DNA of 64,000 nucleotides from Burhinus oedicnemus (GCA_008921705.1 VFFE01007767.1:1841566-1905565); one strand, 5' to 3'. Shown: positions 12,157 through 26,700, counted from the stretch's first letter. The notes: generated from the letters alone by a model not told the origin. Numbers and translations are program-made.

Positions 12157-15100
12157 CAATACCTTGACCTTAGAAGGTCAGTGCTCTTCTAGGCTGTATT
12201 TGTACATGGTCCATGGAAATAAACACCTGCAGCTCTAAAATTTCCTAGTGCCACCACATTAAATACCTGACAAAAGGGACTGTTACACTGTGCACACCGC
12301 TCTCCGCCTGGTTTGCACAGCCCTAACGCAGCGCTGGGAGACACGCTGGCACTGACCAGGAGTTAAGAACCAGGAGTTGGGAGAACATGCTTGTGTTCAG
12401 TGTTCTTCATAATCTCTTTTGACACGCAAGAAAGAACACGTTAGGCTTTCTGAACTGAAGCCTGTATCTGAGAACAACTAGAGATCTCTGCAATATGCCA
12501 TGAAGGAAAATTACAAAATGTTACAGAACATTTACACTTTTGCTTAAAAAAACCCCAAACACCTCATTGTTTCTTGTCATTATCCAGAAGTATGTCCCAG
12601 TTTTATGCTTTTTGTGTAGTCTTTCTCTTCTTTCCCTTTTTTGTACTTAATATTTACTCTTTTTTTTCTTTCCTTCTTAATCTTCTTGCATTTTATCTAT
12701 TTAAATTCTACAGTAATAGAGACCTTGTGGCATGTCTACCATTACTGCCTGAAAATTCAACAGATTTCAGTAAGAGTTACCTGTACTCTTTCTGGGGTAA
12801 AATCTTCTTTTCTGAAGGAATATCATGAGAAGAGTTTCAGAAAGCTGTGTTGAAGTGTGGCCATCTATTCTTATGGTATTATTAGGCAAGCCAAAAACAT
12901 TGCCCTATAGCAACAAACCCCTGACATCAATATTTATTGCAGTGTATGCTCTCTGGCATTTAAGAAAGAAGATTTTAAAGTTACGCAGTTTTATGAGCTG
13001 TTGTTAAAGGTAATACTTAACTGGCTGAGACTGATGTTGTTACTATGTTAGAAATAATTCTTTTTTCCCCAAATAATTCATGATGTCGTTTGCCTTTGTT
13101 TGCCTGTGATGTAGAAAATGGGATCAGGGAAAACCTGCTTAAAATTTTTTGCCCATCTTTGTTTTATGTGATCTATTGGGCATATGAAAATAAAAAGGGA
13201 CATTTCATTAAGCAGTGGGACTGTTTGCCAACAAGAGGAGCCACCTGAAGTATTGCTTACTTCCCAAATAGCACTTAAGGTCTAAAGAAATGCCTTTTTG
13301 TAATGTGTTTACAATGTGTTTGTAAAGGAAGAGTTTGGAGTGAAAAATCTGTGTTGCCATCCTCCCTTCCCCCTTCCTGTCCCCATACACATGCAAAGAT
13401 GAGATGTCCCCTAATGTGCCCACTGCCCCTTGCAACCTTTGAAGCTTTTGTATGTGCCTCTGTGCCAGCCCTGCATTGCGGATGGGGAGGTGGGGGTCGT
13501 CTTAGGTGTTGCCCAGCTTGATGTTCCGCCCATCAAGTGGCTTCTGTGGGGAAAAAAAATATTTGGGAATCCTTTGAATGGCTCATCCCTTTGCATTAAA
13601 ACCTTTCTCAATTTCTACCTCACTTCTGGTCTGAATTCCACAATTAGACTGAAATCCATAGAGGGGATTCATAAATGTGCTCCTTATTAAATATTATGCA
13701 AAATGAAAAAGAAAACATGTTGATGTAGAGAACCGTCCCCCTTGTTTTGCTGATTCAGATGTTTCATGATTAAACATTGAGAAACCAAAACTGAAATATA
13801 AACTCACTTTGTACGCTGTATAAGAAATTAAATATGGTCCTTTTCATGAAATTGAATTACTGCGTCAGTCTTCAAAGACTTTGGAGGCTTTGGAAGCTTT
13901 CTGTTGCAGCACAGCAGACAGATGTCCTGCCTAGGGTTGAAGCTTTATTGTGTTTCACTTGTGTGATGGATCATGTCTGTGCTCTGTTCTTTTATCTCTG
14001 TTATAGAAGACATTTTGGACTTTGATTCATACTGGGGAGTGTAAATAATGCAATTGGTTCTGATGTGCTCCAGTGAGAGGGAGCCATCAGACAAGCAAAG
14101 GCCACGTAATATCTCATCTACCTGAAATATAGACTGGAATTAGCTGCAAAACCCATTATATTGCCCATTTTCACTGAGTTTCTTATGCATTTTTAATAAA
14201 TTCTTTTAAGACAACTTTTAAAAACAAATTTCTACAAAATTAGGACATTAATTTTTATAGATAGACTATTAGATATTTATCTTTACTGTAAAGCTACTCA
14301 GGAAACTGAGATTTGAATAGCAGTTTGGAGACTGCCAATCCACCACAGCAGTAATTAGTGCAGTCTTAAGCAACTTCTTACTACTCTTGCCTTCATCACA
14401 AGAGGCTCACATCTGCTTTTTCCCCCACTACTTTAAGTCTGTGGTTTTCAGCTCCTCCTCCTTCCCCCCCTCCAGTCTGCAGATTCCTGTATAGCAAATG
14501 TACAGGAGCCTGCCAGCAATATGGTCGCTTGTCTTCACTGGGGGTGAGAGGAGCCTAATACTTCCTATTAGCATATTCGCTCAAAAAAGTATGTCAGGAA
14601 GCGTGGGCAATATAAGCAGCTGTGATGTATAGGTAACAAGCACTCACCTACTGGGTACTCATCTTGAATCAGGTAGGTTTAAGACTTTTCCAGTCCCTCT
14701 CTCTGCAGTCATGTATAGTATTCCAGTTAAAAATAACTGGTTTGAAGTTCGTATTTGGCTAGGATCCTATTAGCGGTTGTACAATGTATATGTGCAAAAC
14801 TCCCCTACCCCATGCCCCCAGAACAACACGAGCACCAGTCTATCCCAGTCCCAGGACTGATATCTTAGCTGCTTTGGTCTTTGGGGTTGTAGTGATTGGG
14901 GAATCTGTGTTTGAAATATTACCTCCTGCCTCTGTTTTTGTTTTGCGGTCTTTTCCTCCATCCCTTCATCTTGTGCTTTTTGCCCAGAAATTACTAAAAG
15001 ATAAGCACCAAGCTGCTGTGTTTTGAGTCCTGTCATCTGGGTTCTTAAACCCTTCAAGCAGGCTGGAGCAATCTCTATTTCCTTGGCTTCTCAAGCAGTT

Positions 15101-18100
15101 TTTCTACACAGAAGTATGTATCTATAGTTCAAGGATAACTTTTCACCAGAAAAGGCTGAAGAATACTTTGTCAGTGCCATGCATGCCAGGATAATCCATT
15201 AGTACTGGCATCTAGGTGACATTAGTACCATTGGACACTGGTGCTTCAAACCCCACTGCAGCTGTGGTTTGGGCTTCTGCTTTCCCTGGCGTTGGCCCTC
15301 TCCTGAGTCTGGGAGTTTTTCTCCCGATGTTTTCAACAGGTGTTCTCTCAGTATGGGGGCAAGAAGGGGCCTTACCTTCATAATCAAAGGGCAACTCATG
15401 TGAGACGTGGACCAGTCTACTGTGTGCATTAAACAGAATTTATGCAATACCGAAGTACCCAAAGAAATAGAAATGTAGTGATTTCTCATCATCCCTGCTT
15501 ACTTACCTCATCTGCTCTTTCCTTCTGTTGTCTCCTTTTTATTGGTCTATATGTGTATGGTTTTTTTGAGGGTGAGCTTGTCTATTTATGTTAGAAAATG
15601 CCAATCATTTTGTTGATACTATCAAATCATAAATAATGTGGTTCAATGTGCACAGCATATGCATACCAATATTTAAGGATTTATGAATTTTCTTACACAG
15701 TATTTATGAGCCTCCAGAGTATTTTAGATGCATTCAGGCCACTTCAGTTCCTGTGCTTGATGTAATTAAACTAGACTGTTGCATTTTTTTTTAACTAATC
15801 AACCTCAGTGACCTCTCGTTAATAAACAACTTGTTAAATGATAAATTTCTGGAAGTGTGGATTTATTATTCAAGAAGCTAGTGAGAACAATAGTTTGGAA
15901 GGCAAGAAGTCATCTACAGATTTACAGTTTATGTAAGGATAGCCTAGATTACGGAGGAGTTTCAGTAAAGACTGACATGTTTTGAAAGCAGGACGATCAT
16001 GCAAAACTGTGCAGGGATACAAATGGCAAGTATGCATGTATGCACATTATTTCCATGAGCCATTCAACTAATTTTTGCTCGGTGCCAAACATTGCATCAC
16101 TGTTCTTTCCCTCTTCCAGTTCTTGACACTGCAAATGTCTGTTAGCCAGTGGCTGCTGGATTGTTCTTTAGAAATCTCTCTGCCTTCCCCTGTCCCCGTG
16201 GGCTGGTGCCATGTGAACACCACACCTCTCCCTTTCTCTGTGTCAGAGCATCCGAGATGCACAAAGTCTGACAAACTGGCACGATGGGTTTCAGCCTCCT
16301 CTGTGATACAGTGATAGAACTGATGCCAGTTGCTAAATATTTTGGTGCCTGCTCCCACGTTTATCCTCTGTGCGTGGCTGTGCACTTCAGAAGGGGAGGA
16401 CGGTGGGGGGCTACAGCCAGGATTAATGCTGTCACGAGGGTGCCCGGCTCCTGCTACTGACTTCGCACCAGTGTGAGGCACTAGCTGGATAACGGTGTTC
16501 CTTCTCTTCCTCCATCTTCTTGTTCCCCTTTGAAATTGTCTTCTGTAAACTTCCTCCACGGCACGGTACGAGTTACATTGCTTTGTAAGGAAGATGAAAA
16601 GAGAACCTTAGTTGAACAAACCTCGTTACATTTCTCAGCCTTATCCATGGGAAACTATGGCAAGTTATTTTTAAAGGATTTTATATGTTTACGTCACATG
16701 GGTAGGATCTTGTGTAAATTAGGTTTAATACTCACATACTCAGTGTACGTGGCCGTGTGTGTACAGCCTCATGCCTGAAGTGCGTGCCCTTGCTCCAGCT
16801 TGCTCTGAGTTCCCTTTATTTTGATTCCTTGTTACATTGTGACTGAGTAAACTTATTAAAAATTGTCCAAAGCCCTGCACTTTAAAATAGTCCCATTGCA
16901 TTGCTTTAGGTGAATATAGATACCCCCCGAACCCAGGCATCCTAGGGAAACTAGGACAGAGAGTGTGCTTCCATGCAGCATCTAGAACCTGAGTTCGGAC
17001 ACTTAATTGATGTCAATAGTGTAACAAGTTATTTCAGTTCTTAATCTTTGAGCATTTTAATAATAAAAACTGCATATATTGCAATCTGTGAATGCCTTTA
17101 TCATTTGCTATTAAGACCTTTTTCTGTCTTTCCCCCACTTATGTTTTTGGTTAAGAAGAAATGTGGGTTTTAAATCTAGTAAGCGGCTGATTTCATATAG
17201 CCTACATAAATGAGAGTTATGAAAGCACAGTGTGTTTAGCGAGGGAAGGCCCGTGCTGACCTTGCCTCCCTGAGGACAAGGAGCATTTTGGATGCCATTC
17301 CACAATCTTTCATTTTTATTGGATACTTGGAATATCTTCATTGAGAAGTTACTGGCCTTTGTTACGGCTTTTAAGGGTATGACCTATGAGGTATGGAGGC
17401 AGCATGGATTGTCTGCAGGGTGCCTGGAGGTTTTAATAATTTAAAATGTTTAATATATCCTAGCTGTCAGGAATGTCCAGAGAAGGGAGTGGAGGGGAAG
17501 TCACCCTCACCAGCAGTGCTTTCTGTGCAGCACTGGAAGCCTTATTCAATGGGGATGAGAGAATATTTTGACCATTTTAGCTTTTTTAATCTCCCTTGTA
17601 CTTATGCACGGGGGAAGTGTATTTGGCACATTGTAAGCGCCGATTTTCTCAGTAGGAAAAACAAGACAGCGTCAAATGAAGCTGCACAACGAACTCCAAT
17701 CCCTGGGGTTAGATCAGGAAAGTCCCCTTTATAGCTAAAGGGAAAGGGGGTATTTAGGTGCAGCCTTGCCTGCTTTGTCTCAGTCAGGCGTGCAAAACCG
17801 TGGGATTAGCAGGCGCAGTTTAAGTGGCCTCACGCTGGAAGTGGCACAATAGTTTGTTGGTGCATAACTTGTGTCTGTTGACCTGGTCGCTGGTGCCTCG
17901 GTGCTAATGCCCAGACAGAGGAGTCAGCAGTCACTTTCGCTGTGTCTGCTTTGTAAGAACAGTCGGGGGAATAAAGCAAATGCCCAGTGGAGATTAAATC
18001 TCTGCATACCGAGTCTTCATTCGCAAAGTCCTAACGGTGGTGGTAGAAACAGGAGGGGGAACGACAGGTTTTTACAGAGTTATTCATCCTCTTTTGCTGA

Positions 18101-19258
18101 GGAAAAAGACAAAATGCAGCCTCAGGAACTTTGCATCTCGCCGGATGGTTTCTCATTCTCATACGAATCTGGTTGATTAGTCAGTGATGTGTGCAGCAAC
18201 AGCTTTCTGGCCCACCTTCTGCCCGCCAAAGCCCTGACATGTGAGTACACAAGATGCAGAGCTTCCACATCAGCTCTGAATTTCAGCAGTAATTTGTTTT
18301 TGGTATCTCAAGGTAGAGCTAAATATGGTAATGATTTTAATTTTTCCTGAGTATTTCTGAATCCAGCCCTCATTTATCTTAATGATTTGTCTGACCTCCA
18401 GTAAGTTTTTGAATAACTGTGTAGGTTAGAGAAGCCTCAAGAGAAGTAAGGCAGTAAACTTCATTGAAACTTTGTGGAGTTTTGGACACGTGAGTTATTC
18501 ACGCTCTTTTGAAAGTCTAATTGGTAGTACTACTTGTTATTTTTCTGTTTTCAAAAGAAGCACAAAGTAGCGCTGGTAAGTTTTATGTATTTGTTTTTCG
18601 TGCAAGATACTGTATTGCATACATCTCCTGGGGTCTGTTTGTGTTGCTGCTCTTAACTGCTATGCTGCGACAAAGAAACTGCTTAATGATTTTAATTCAG
18701 TGTTTTGATTGGAATTTTTTTGGGTGTGTTTCCAAACAAGAACGAGCTCCTTCCTGTGTTTCCTTGTAGCGTTACGGGCTGCTTTGTTCTTTTCTGTTCT
18801 CGCTAGGGAGCTACCCCAGTTCCAGCAGCAAGGCAGACTGCTTGCCAAGCCGCCTCCTCTTGAGCCGAGCTCCAGTACCGCAGACCAGTTCTGAGTGTGA
18901 GATTAGGGAGCTGCTGTACGGCAGCAGGCAAAGGTGCAGCAAGAAGCAGGAGCAAAAATGAACGTTTTAAGGCTGTGTTTAAAAATCTGCTATATGAATG
19001 TGCCAACAGATAGCATGCATCCGGAGAAGAAGCAACAGTTCTTACTTTTTTAATTATTATTTACACTGTCCTTGGCTTTAGCAGAAGTTCTTGCTCTGCA
19101 GACCATTTTCGGAGGTTACCTGGTGACAGTATTGTTGACCTTTATGAATAGATACAGTGAGGCTAGGGGGAAAACAGGAGCGGTATCTAAACCACACGTT
19201 ATTTCCCAGTATGTTTTTATAGTATTGGGTCCTCTCCTTTCTCCTCAACTTTCCTGCT

Positions 19259-19590
19259 GCCCCCTCAGCCCTGCAGAGGCGTCCCTGGACACGGCCGTCA
19301 GGGGCGGCAGGGAGGAGCAGCGACTCCTGCCTCCAAAGGGAATACCGCGGGGCCTTTGATCACAGGCTGGAGGGCGTAAGGGAAACTGAGGAGAAGCATC
19401 CAAACAAGGACTTGAAAGAGGTCGCTGGCAATAAAAGAGGTGGGGAGAGGAACTGGGGGAGAATTTCCGCAGAAAAAAGAAGAAACCCAGGCAACTCTGA
19501 GTCCCTCTGCTTAACCTGGCCGCAGCGAGCTTCCCGTCTGCAGGTTTTCCTTCTGGTTACGAGGCGGAGATTAGGAAGTGATCAGCGAGT
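19259..19590. promoter_or_regulatory. small CpG-enriched patch, possible promoter
   Basis: Within a CpG-poor background this stretch carries more than a dozen CpG dinucleotides, including CACGGCCGTCAGGGGCGG and ACCGCGGGG. GC content is visibly higher than on either side. There is no recognisable coding exon or clear TATA element. Such patches in vertebrate introns often mark unmethylated promoters or enhancers; that role here is inference. Confidence 0.3.
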
Positions 19591-20558
19591 GAGTGTGCAT
19601 GTGGTTTTTTGGGAGAGAGAGAAACAGAGAGGGATCCAACCTGTTGTGTTCTTCCTTGCATGGGATTTTCTTTGTTCAGACATTAGGGGACCAATAAAAT
19701 GCAATGCCACTGAACAGTGTCTGTAAGTGCTCTGTGCCTTCAATAAACCCGCAGGTCGCTCAGCAAGTCTAATCCACTCCTTTTTTAGGCTTTAGGCATT
19801 CTCACATGTTTGTTCTTAGGAGCTGACCATTCTTATTGAACAAACATTGTTTATAATTATTTACATACACTTATTTCTACTGCAAAGGATTACAACTTGC
19901 TTGTAAATAAAGTAATAACTTTTTACTTTCTTTTAAGGACAACTCAGTATTTCCTATAATTTGTGCTAGGCTCACAGGAAGCAAATAATTGCATTTGTTA
20001 CGTATGCAATTACAAGAAGCAGTTCAAAAAGTTCAGACGATGGTGGAGAGCAGCTATTTTATTTTTTGAGGAGGAAAGCCTCTGAATAGCTGATATTTCA
20101 GAATAAGTTTTTCAAGAAAGCACAAGATTTAAAGTTAAAGCAAAGTGCTTTGTACTACTTTGGAAGTGTTTGACCAGATTTGGTGGTCTCATGTGATGAC
20201 TGCTTGGAAGGCTGGGGCTCTACAACTATGTCTATGTCTGTATCTATATCTGGGCTGATATTATTTATATATTTTTTAAAAATATGATTAATATCACTAC
20301 AACAGCAGAATTCAGTAAAAATTCCTGATGCAACTGTTGAAGATACATTAACATAGTATATAGAAACATACTCCATGAAGATTAATGGTTTTTTTCTAGT
20401 CTGCTCTTGAAGTGTTCTTAAGTTTCAGAAAGTACTTCGTGACTGGGTTGATATCTAGTTTGTGTTATTAATGACTTAATTGGAATATAGATACCAGCTA
20501 TTCATGTTTACATCTTGCTGGCTTGGTGTTCCAAAATAGTTTCAGAAAAATGTCCCTT

Positions 20559-20578
20559 AAAAAAAAAGGGGGGGGGGG
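20559..20578 (+). repeat. A9-G11 homopolymer junction
   Basis: Nine A directly followed by eleven G. A similar junction (T10 followed by G9) occurs at 23754-23772. Confidence 0.85.
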
Positions 20579-21200
20579 AAAGAATAGCAATATCAGTTCA
20601 ATCGTGTGCATCATCAACTGTAGCAGCCTCTTGTCGTCTATGCCAACAGCCCCCTCCACATGGGCTGCTGCTTATCTCGTCTCCAGGAAAGGGAAAAATG
20701 GCTTCAGATAATGGATGAAAAAAGATGGCATGAGGTTTCATGATTCCCATAAATCTTCACGTAAAAAGGCTCCCTTGCAATGGCACAGTTTTTTAGATGC
20801 ACTTCTGAATGGATCACCAATTGTTTATATTTTGGCACAGTTAACTGAAGGTGGTAGTTTGAGGTCTCAGCTTTTACTGGTGACAGTAAGAGTTCCGATA
20901 GTAAAGATAGTAAATTTTATCAGATAAGCCCGATTTATCAAGTGTTTAAGAACATAAATTTTAGTCTTTTCCACCACTTTTCTTTAAAGCTAAGAAAACA
21001 ATTTTAAACAAGTCACTGAATTGAGATTTTGGTTATGTTTTACTTTCAAAGTTAGACATCTAGTGTTTAGTGCTCATCTTGTGTAACAAATGTTATCTAT
21101 TTCTATGAATCACAAGGACTAGCAATTATTCTGTTACTTTCTGAGAAAAAGGAGTGTGAAAATAAGCAATGCAGAAATAATAATTAAAAAAATCATTTAC

Positions 21201-21270
21201 ATGTGGCAGGGGGGTTGGACGAGGTGATCTCTAGAGGTCCCTTCCAACCCCTGTGATTCTGTGATTCTGT
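21201..21270 (+). mobile_element. CR1 3'-end fragment
   Basis: About 70 bp of CR1 3' UTR in + orientation: GGGTTGGACGAGGTGATCTC, then AGAGGTCCCTTCCAACCCC, ending in two copies of the terminal octamer (GTGATTCT GTGATTCT GT). The octamer variant and the GGACGAGGTGATCTC block differ from the copies at 4349 and 51708, so this is another CR1 subfamily. No coding portion remains, as is usual for severely 5'-truncated insertions. Confidence 0.92.
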
Positions 21271-23753
21271 CTTATCTGATGCTAGCCTGCCAGCAGGCTA
21301 AAATCATGTAGCAGAAGTTGAGGTCATATGAAGTGTTCACCTATGTGAAGTAAAAGCATACTTAAATTAAAAACGATAAATAATTCTGTGTGTCAGGGAC
21401 CGCATGGTTGAAACCTCTCCCAATTTGAGTTCTTAAGACCTTTCTGAATTAAGTTCTCATCATGAACCTCTGGGGCTGGTGAGAGTTTTATCAGTGATTT
21501 TTAGGGACTTTTGGCATCCTTGGTGTCCTGTGGTGAAGTTGCTTGATGCCAAGCATCTCAGCAAAGCAGAGCTGCAAGAACATGGCTGGTTCGTTGGAAA
21601 AGATCCCAACATTATCTGTGTTAATAAGCAGGATTCACTCTGCTGTCACAAGAAAGGAGAATTTTTTTACCCTTGTAACTTTGGTTGTAACAAAAAAATA
21701 CATGTTTTGATTGAGGACACTGGGAGGTGAATGCCATTTACTGGATAAAATGACACCTTGCACCTGCCCGTTCAAATATTATACACATTTTAATTTCCGG
21801 AGTCAAATTGCCTGGGCCAGACTCTGTGTCTGACAGGTGACAAAAATGGAGCTGAGCCTTTCAGCATCTTTTGAGGATTGGTCCTGTATATTTGTCTGTC
21901 TTTTAACATAGAAAACAGAGCTGTGGCTCACTGAAGTGCATAAATGGTATTTTCCATTGTTGCTAACAGTGTACTTTAATTACCGTAACTGATTGCGTTT
22001 ACTTTTTCCAGTGACAGGGTTCTTATTTGTTGTGTTTAAGTATGTATTTAATGTAAAGATACAAATATTTGTAATTTGTTGAGGTCTAGATTTGAAAAAT
22101 GTGTAAATAAATGTAAGTAGACATAGAAGATTGCAGTATAAAATAAATAAAAAGGAGTAAAATATATTAACATCCTGCGGTGAGCTTATGCCTCATCAGT
22201 GCAGTTCCTGAGGCTCAGTGGACCTGCAGCAATTCCTCACTTGCATTAGGGATATAGAAATTCTACCAGCAGAATAAAGGAGAATATGAAACAGGAGATG
22301 AAACTAGAACTAATTTTATTTTGTAACAACATTTTTTAGCAAAAGCCTGGTTTTATCTGTACTTTGGGCAAAACTTCTTCATCTCTACTCTATGATTTGC
22401 TCTCAATAAGCTGCAGATAAAGTTGTTGCAAATAACTCAGTGCATACTATTGTATGGGGGAAATGCTTCCTAGATTTTGGTTTTTTTGTCCTGCAGCCAT
22501 CATTCACATTCCCAATTCATGTGAACTTAACAGGACTATTCACACACAAATTGGTGGGATGAGGGTTTTTTTAAGATGTTCTATAAAACAAATACTAGCA
22601 GAAATTGAAAGCAAGGCCTCTTGCTTCTTGAGTAGATGTTGGAATCCACTAGATTTGCAGCATCACTCTTCTCTCTCCTCGAGAAGTATTTAATTATTTG
22701 ATGCAGAGTGTAATTACTTCACCAAGAGACCTTGTCTCAGCATTTCCCACAGCGTGTTGGTGAAACCTTGGGCTGGTAGGTTTGGGCTGCGGGTTCAGGC
22801 TGGACCTGGCAGAGGAGGATATTTGAACCTGGCTCTCCTGCCTCCTGCGCTGCCCGTGGTCTGGGGCGTTGTGATAGCGGAAGGGCATCATCACAGGTGA
22901 TATAGCTGGCATGTACAGAGAAAAGGCTGGTGTAAGCTCTTCCTTTCTCCTCTTGTTTCCCATCTGCTGGCTTAGACTTGTCCCCGCTGAACATGCTGGT
23001 GCCTGCGGGTTCTGCCCTTCACACGTTGAGTTTCCTCCCTTGCTGTGAAGTGACCTTAGGCATCTTCACTAGGTGTGGAGAAGCCAGGTGCAATGATGCC
23101 CAGCACGAGGATCTCATCCTTCTTTGAAGCTAAATGTAGGCCCTATGTAGTTGTGGCTTTCCCAGTAAATGAAGGAGCAGATCTGGACTTTGCTTGAAGA
23201 AGCATGCAGGAGTCTCTTGTATTTATTGAGTTGAATGGTGAGATTTAAAAAAAAAAACAAAACACCCACACACCCACTATTTACTGTTAATATATTAGCT
23301 TTTATAATAGCTAACACTTTTGTAAGATGTTTTGATGCTTTAGAGTTTCATGTTAGTTCCTTCTGTTATTCAGCAACTGAGTTGCATATGACGAAGGGTT
23401 TGTTGTTGGCTGCCAAGCAAAAGGCTTGTTAATAAGCCATTTTCTCTACCATGTGTAAATTAGGTATGTGATGGACTAGTTCAGGTAGTGATTAAAACTG
23501 AGTTACACACCTAGGCATGTGAACACAAGGTGAAAAAGGAGAAAGCGTTCCCTTGGTTTTTCTTCTTATTTAGGTGGGGGTTGTTTATTTGATTTTAAGA
23601 TCTACAAATTACATAGTCAAGACAAAAATTGAAATTCAGGTGTGAAGGCAAGAATGGTTACTTTGATATGACTGCATCACCTCAGTAGTGCTCTTATAGA
23701 TTATGTCCACTAGTAAAACTAAGGCTTTGGGGGTTGTTTGTTTGTTGGCTTGG

Positions 23754-23772
23754 TTTTTTTTTTGGGGGGGGG
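23754..23772 (+). repeat. T10-G9 homopolymer junction
   Basis: Ten T directly followed by nine G, within a T/G-rich stretch that starts near 23727. Confidence 0.8.
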
Positions 23773-26700
23773 AATGAAAAACTAAATTTTACTTGCCTCT
23801 TTTCACAGCGTTTTGTAGTTACATATCTCATTTTCAGTAGAAATTTAAAAAACTTGGTTCAATTGACTAATTGTATGCTTTTGCTCTGAAGACTCAGTCC
23901 AAAATCTGCAGTAAAAAGATCAATGTTTTATGTTCATGGGATTCTTAATTAATATTCTTAGTGACCTAGAAAAGGATGGAAGCAGTCAGTTTCTGTGACT
24001 AAAGTAGTTCAGAGGCCCTCAGCTTTATTCTACATTTAATAATGTAAATTAAAAAAAAATTATTTCCCCACAAGACAGTTATGATATAGCACACATTAAT
24101 TTGGTGTGAGCAGGGATAAATAACACTAACATCTGTTCCAGATGTTACAATAGCTAAAGCTTAAAATATGAGTGAGGCACAGCTGTTGTGACTCGGCTCT
24201 CCTGGGGCTGCATGGGCATCCCCCGGGATGGCATCTAGTCCCTTATTTAGGTGCCTCATCTAGGCACTGCCTCACCAGAATTTTAGATGCCTTTTCCAGG
24301 AGGGTGATTCACTCCCATCCAGCCCAGCATAACTACCTGCACTCCCTGGGCAGTTGTTGGAGCGCTGCATCTCTGGGGACATGCAACGGGCAATCCTGCC
24401 TGCTTGCCTTTGGCGTTTGCCTTTATCTGTCAACTGTATAAGGAGCATGGATACCTCAGGGAAGTGATCCATACAGTTTAACTTACATGAATGCCTGTCT
24501 TGTGCAAGCATCTCAGCCTAGGGAGAGTGGAAGTTGTAAGCACCGTCCACTCTTTAAGTTGAGTTGAGGCCACTCCACAGCCAAGAACTCAACAGTCGTG
24601 GAGCAAACGAAGGTGGATCCAGGCTCCAAGGCAGGGATTAGGGTGTTTACCTGTCTGGTCCCCGTTTCCAAGACAGTTCTTGCTTTTAAAATGCTTATCC
24701 TGTCGTTGAAAGTGTAAAATGCTTACATGTGCTTCCGTCATTGCTGCTACTACTGCAGTCTTGGCCACATCTCATTTTTCAGCATTTTAAAATAACTTAA
24801 TCTGTTTGCTAGAGTCTGTGTGTCTTGGAGCACAGCTGATCAGCAAATGCCTGTCTACCATAAGCATATGTGTGAGTAATTAAGGTTATTGCACAGGGAA
24901 CTTTTCCTGGAAACATAAGGAGTCACCTATTGAGTTTTAGTGCCTAGAAGGTTAGGTAGTTCTGGATAATGAGTGAATTGTGTCTGTCCTACGACTTAAG
25001 TAGGTTTTAAGTTTCATCTTTGTATTTTATTTCCTTGGCACGTTGCCTTTCTGCTGTCTCCGGGCTCCCGGGGGAGTTCTTAGCATATGGTGACTTTGTG
25101 GTTTCCCTCTCTCATCAGCAAGTTACTGGTCATCACTCACACCTCTTCTCATCGAAAGCTGAAATAACTGTGTACTTCAACTGGTGCTATCTAGAGTTTT
25201 CTTATATAAGATCTTTCATCTTTTTTTTTTTTTTTCTCCATGCAGGGGATAGTCAAGTGAGGCACATCTTGGAGATATTTCTGAGCTGATATTCCTGGCT
25301 TCTCTGATGTCTATCAAGGAAGGGGTTGGTTATGTCTTTTATCTTGGCCTTGGGGGTGTTATCGTATGTATGTGTGGGAAGGAAGGGAAAGGGTAAAATG
25401 GCAGGATGGGAAAAAGGGATTCTCTGTCGAGTGAATACCAGCACTGACAAATGGACATCACTTGAATTGCACACAGCCTGTTGTGTCTCTTGTCATCTGT
25501 TCTCACCAGCATATGCTGAGAGCATCCAGGAAAATGGATTGCATTTTCCCACTATTAACTACTCTGTTGTCATATGAGGGCAGTGTTACTAGGCCTTCCT
25601 TGCCCAGGTCATGACAAGTGAAGGAGTGACTGGAGCTGGTACATTTCTTTTAAATTGGAAGAAGTCAAGACGAGAAGCAGCAGCAGAGACTGGGTGTTCC
25701 AGCTCTGCCGATGCTTCTCATTTTCCTGCACTGATGCCCACAGACACTAAGACCAACATCAAAGAGAGAAACGAATGACGTGTGTGTGCCTCCATGCTTG
25801 TTCAACAGCCAAGGGTGAGTGCAGCACAATCATTCAAAGTTATTTATTTTGTGATTCACTGAAATAAAAAATAATTTGTTAGTTGGGCATAACATTACTT
25901 GCTGTAAAATTACTGTTTCAATTGTGAAACATTTCTAACGTACTGAAACATACATATTAGTAAAAGTAACAGTCTGAGGCATCAGATTTTGAAATGATAC
26001 TTAGATATTGTGCCCAAAGAGTCACCTGAATTGATAATGTATTAGTTGAAATAACAGGCACTGATGTGCAGATTACTCTTAGGATGTATATTTTTGTATT
26101 AGGGTCTGTGAACAATATGGTGTTTTCACTTATTTTCTGAAGTCTCGGCAATAAAATTTCATCACCGTTAACCAAGAATTGTAGAAATTATTTCCACTTC
26201 AAGGTTTATGTTTGATCAGTTGTATGTGCTTACTTTTTATAAATAGTATTAACTTGAAAACAAGTACCATGGAAATATATTTTATTGGGAAATAGTGTAT
26301 GAGCAAAGCTAGGATCGGTTATCAAATAGGGTTTTAGCTAGCTAATATGCCAGAATATCACTCTGACAAAAAGCTAAGTAGAAAAAATGAGATTTAGTTT
26401 GTAGAGATGTGGTCTGCAAGATTTTGTCCATCTCCAAACAAAGAGAGGCCAGATCAGACGTTGGGTCTGCTGTGATACAGTTTTGTTCAATTCATTTGCA
26501 ATCGTTTTCCCTTTATAGTAGCCTGGGAATAAAGGCTTAGGAGAGGAAAGTATTTTTAAGGAAAAATTTAATTTCCGCCAAAGTGAGAAACTAGCACATA
26601 GGAATTCTGATAGATAGGGAGGAAGGAATGAAAGTGGCAAAGGAAGAAAAGGGGAGTGATTTAAAATAATAATAAAAAAATAATTAAGGGAGGCCAACAA

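Larger units (their letters stand above)
11567..21200. other. non-coding sequence, no certain gene
   Basis: About 9.6 kb of mainly AT-rich sequence. It includes a 20-bp direct repeat pair (12098-12117 and 12137-12156), a C/T-rich patch near 12601-12720, a small CpG-enriched patch at 19259-19590 and an A9-G11 junction at 20559-20578. A weak terminal-exon-like segment at 18807-18893 is described under findings. None of the open frames (all under about 165 codons) has recognisable domains. Confidence 0.6.

Noticed and set aside
16068..16559. 163-codon minus-strand frame.
   Set aside because: No start context, splice signals or recognised motifs; the opposite strand is also partly open.
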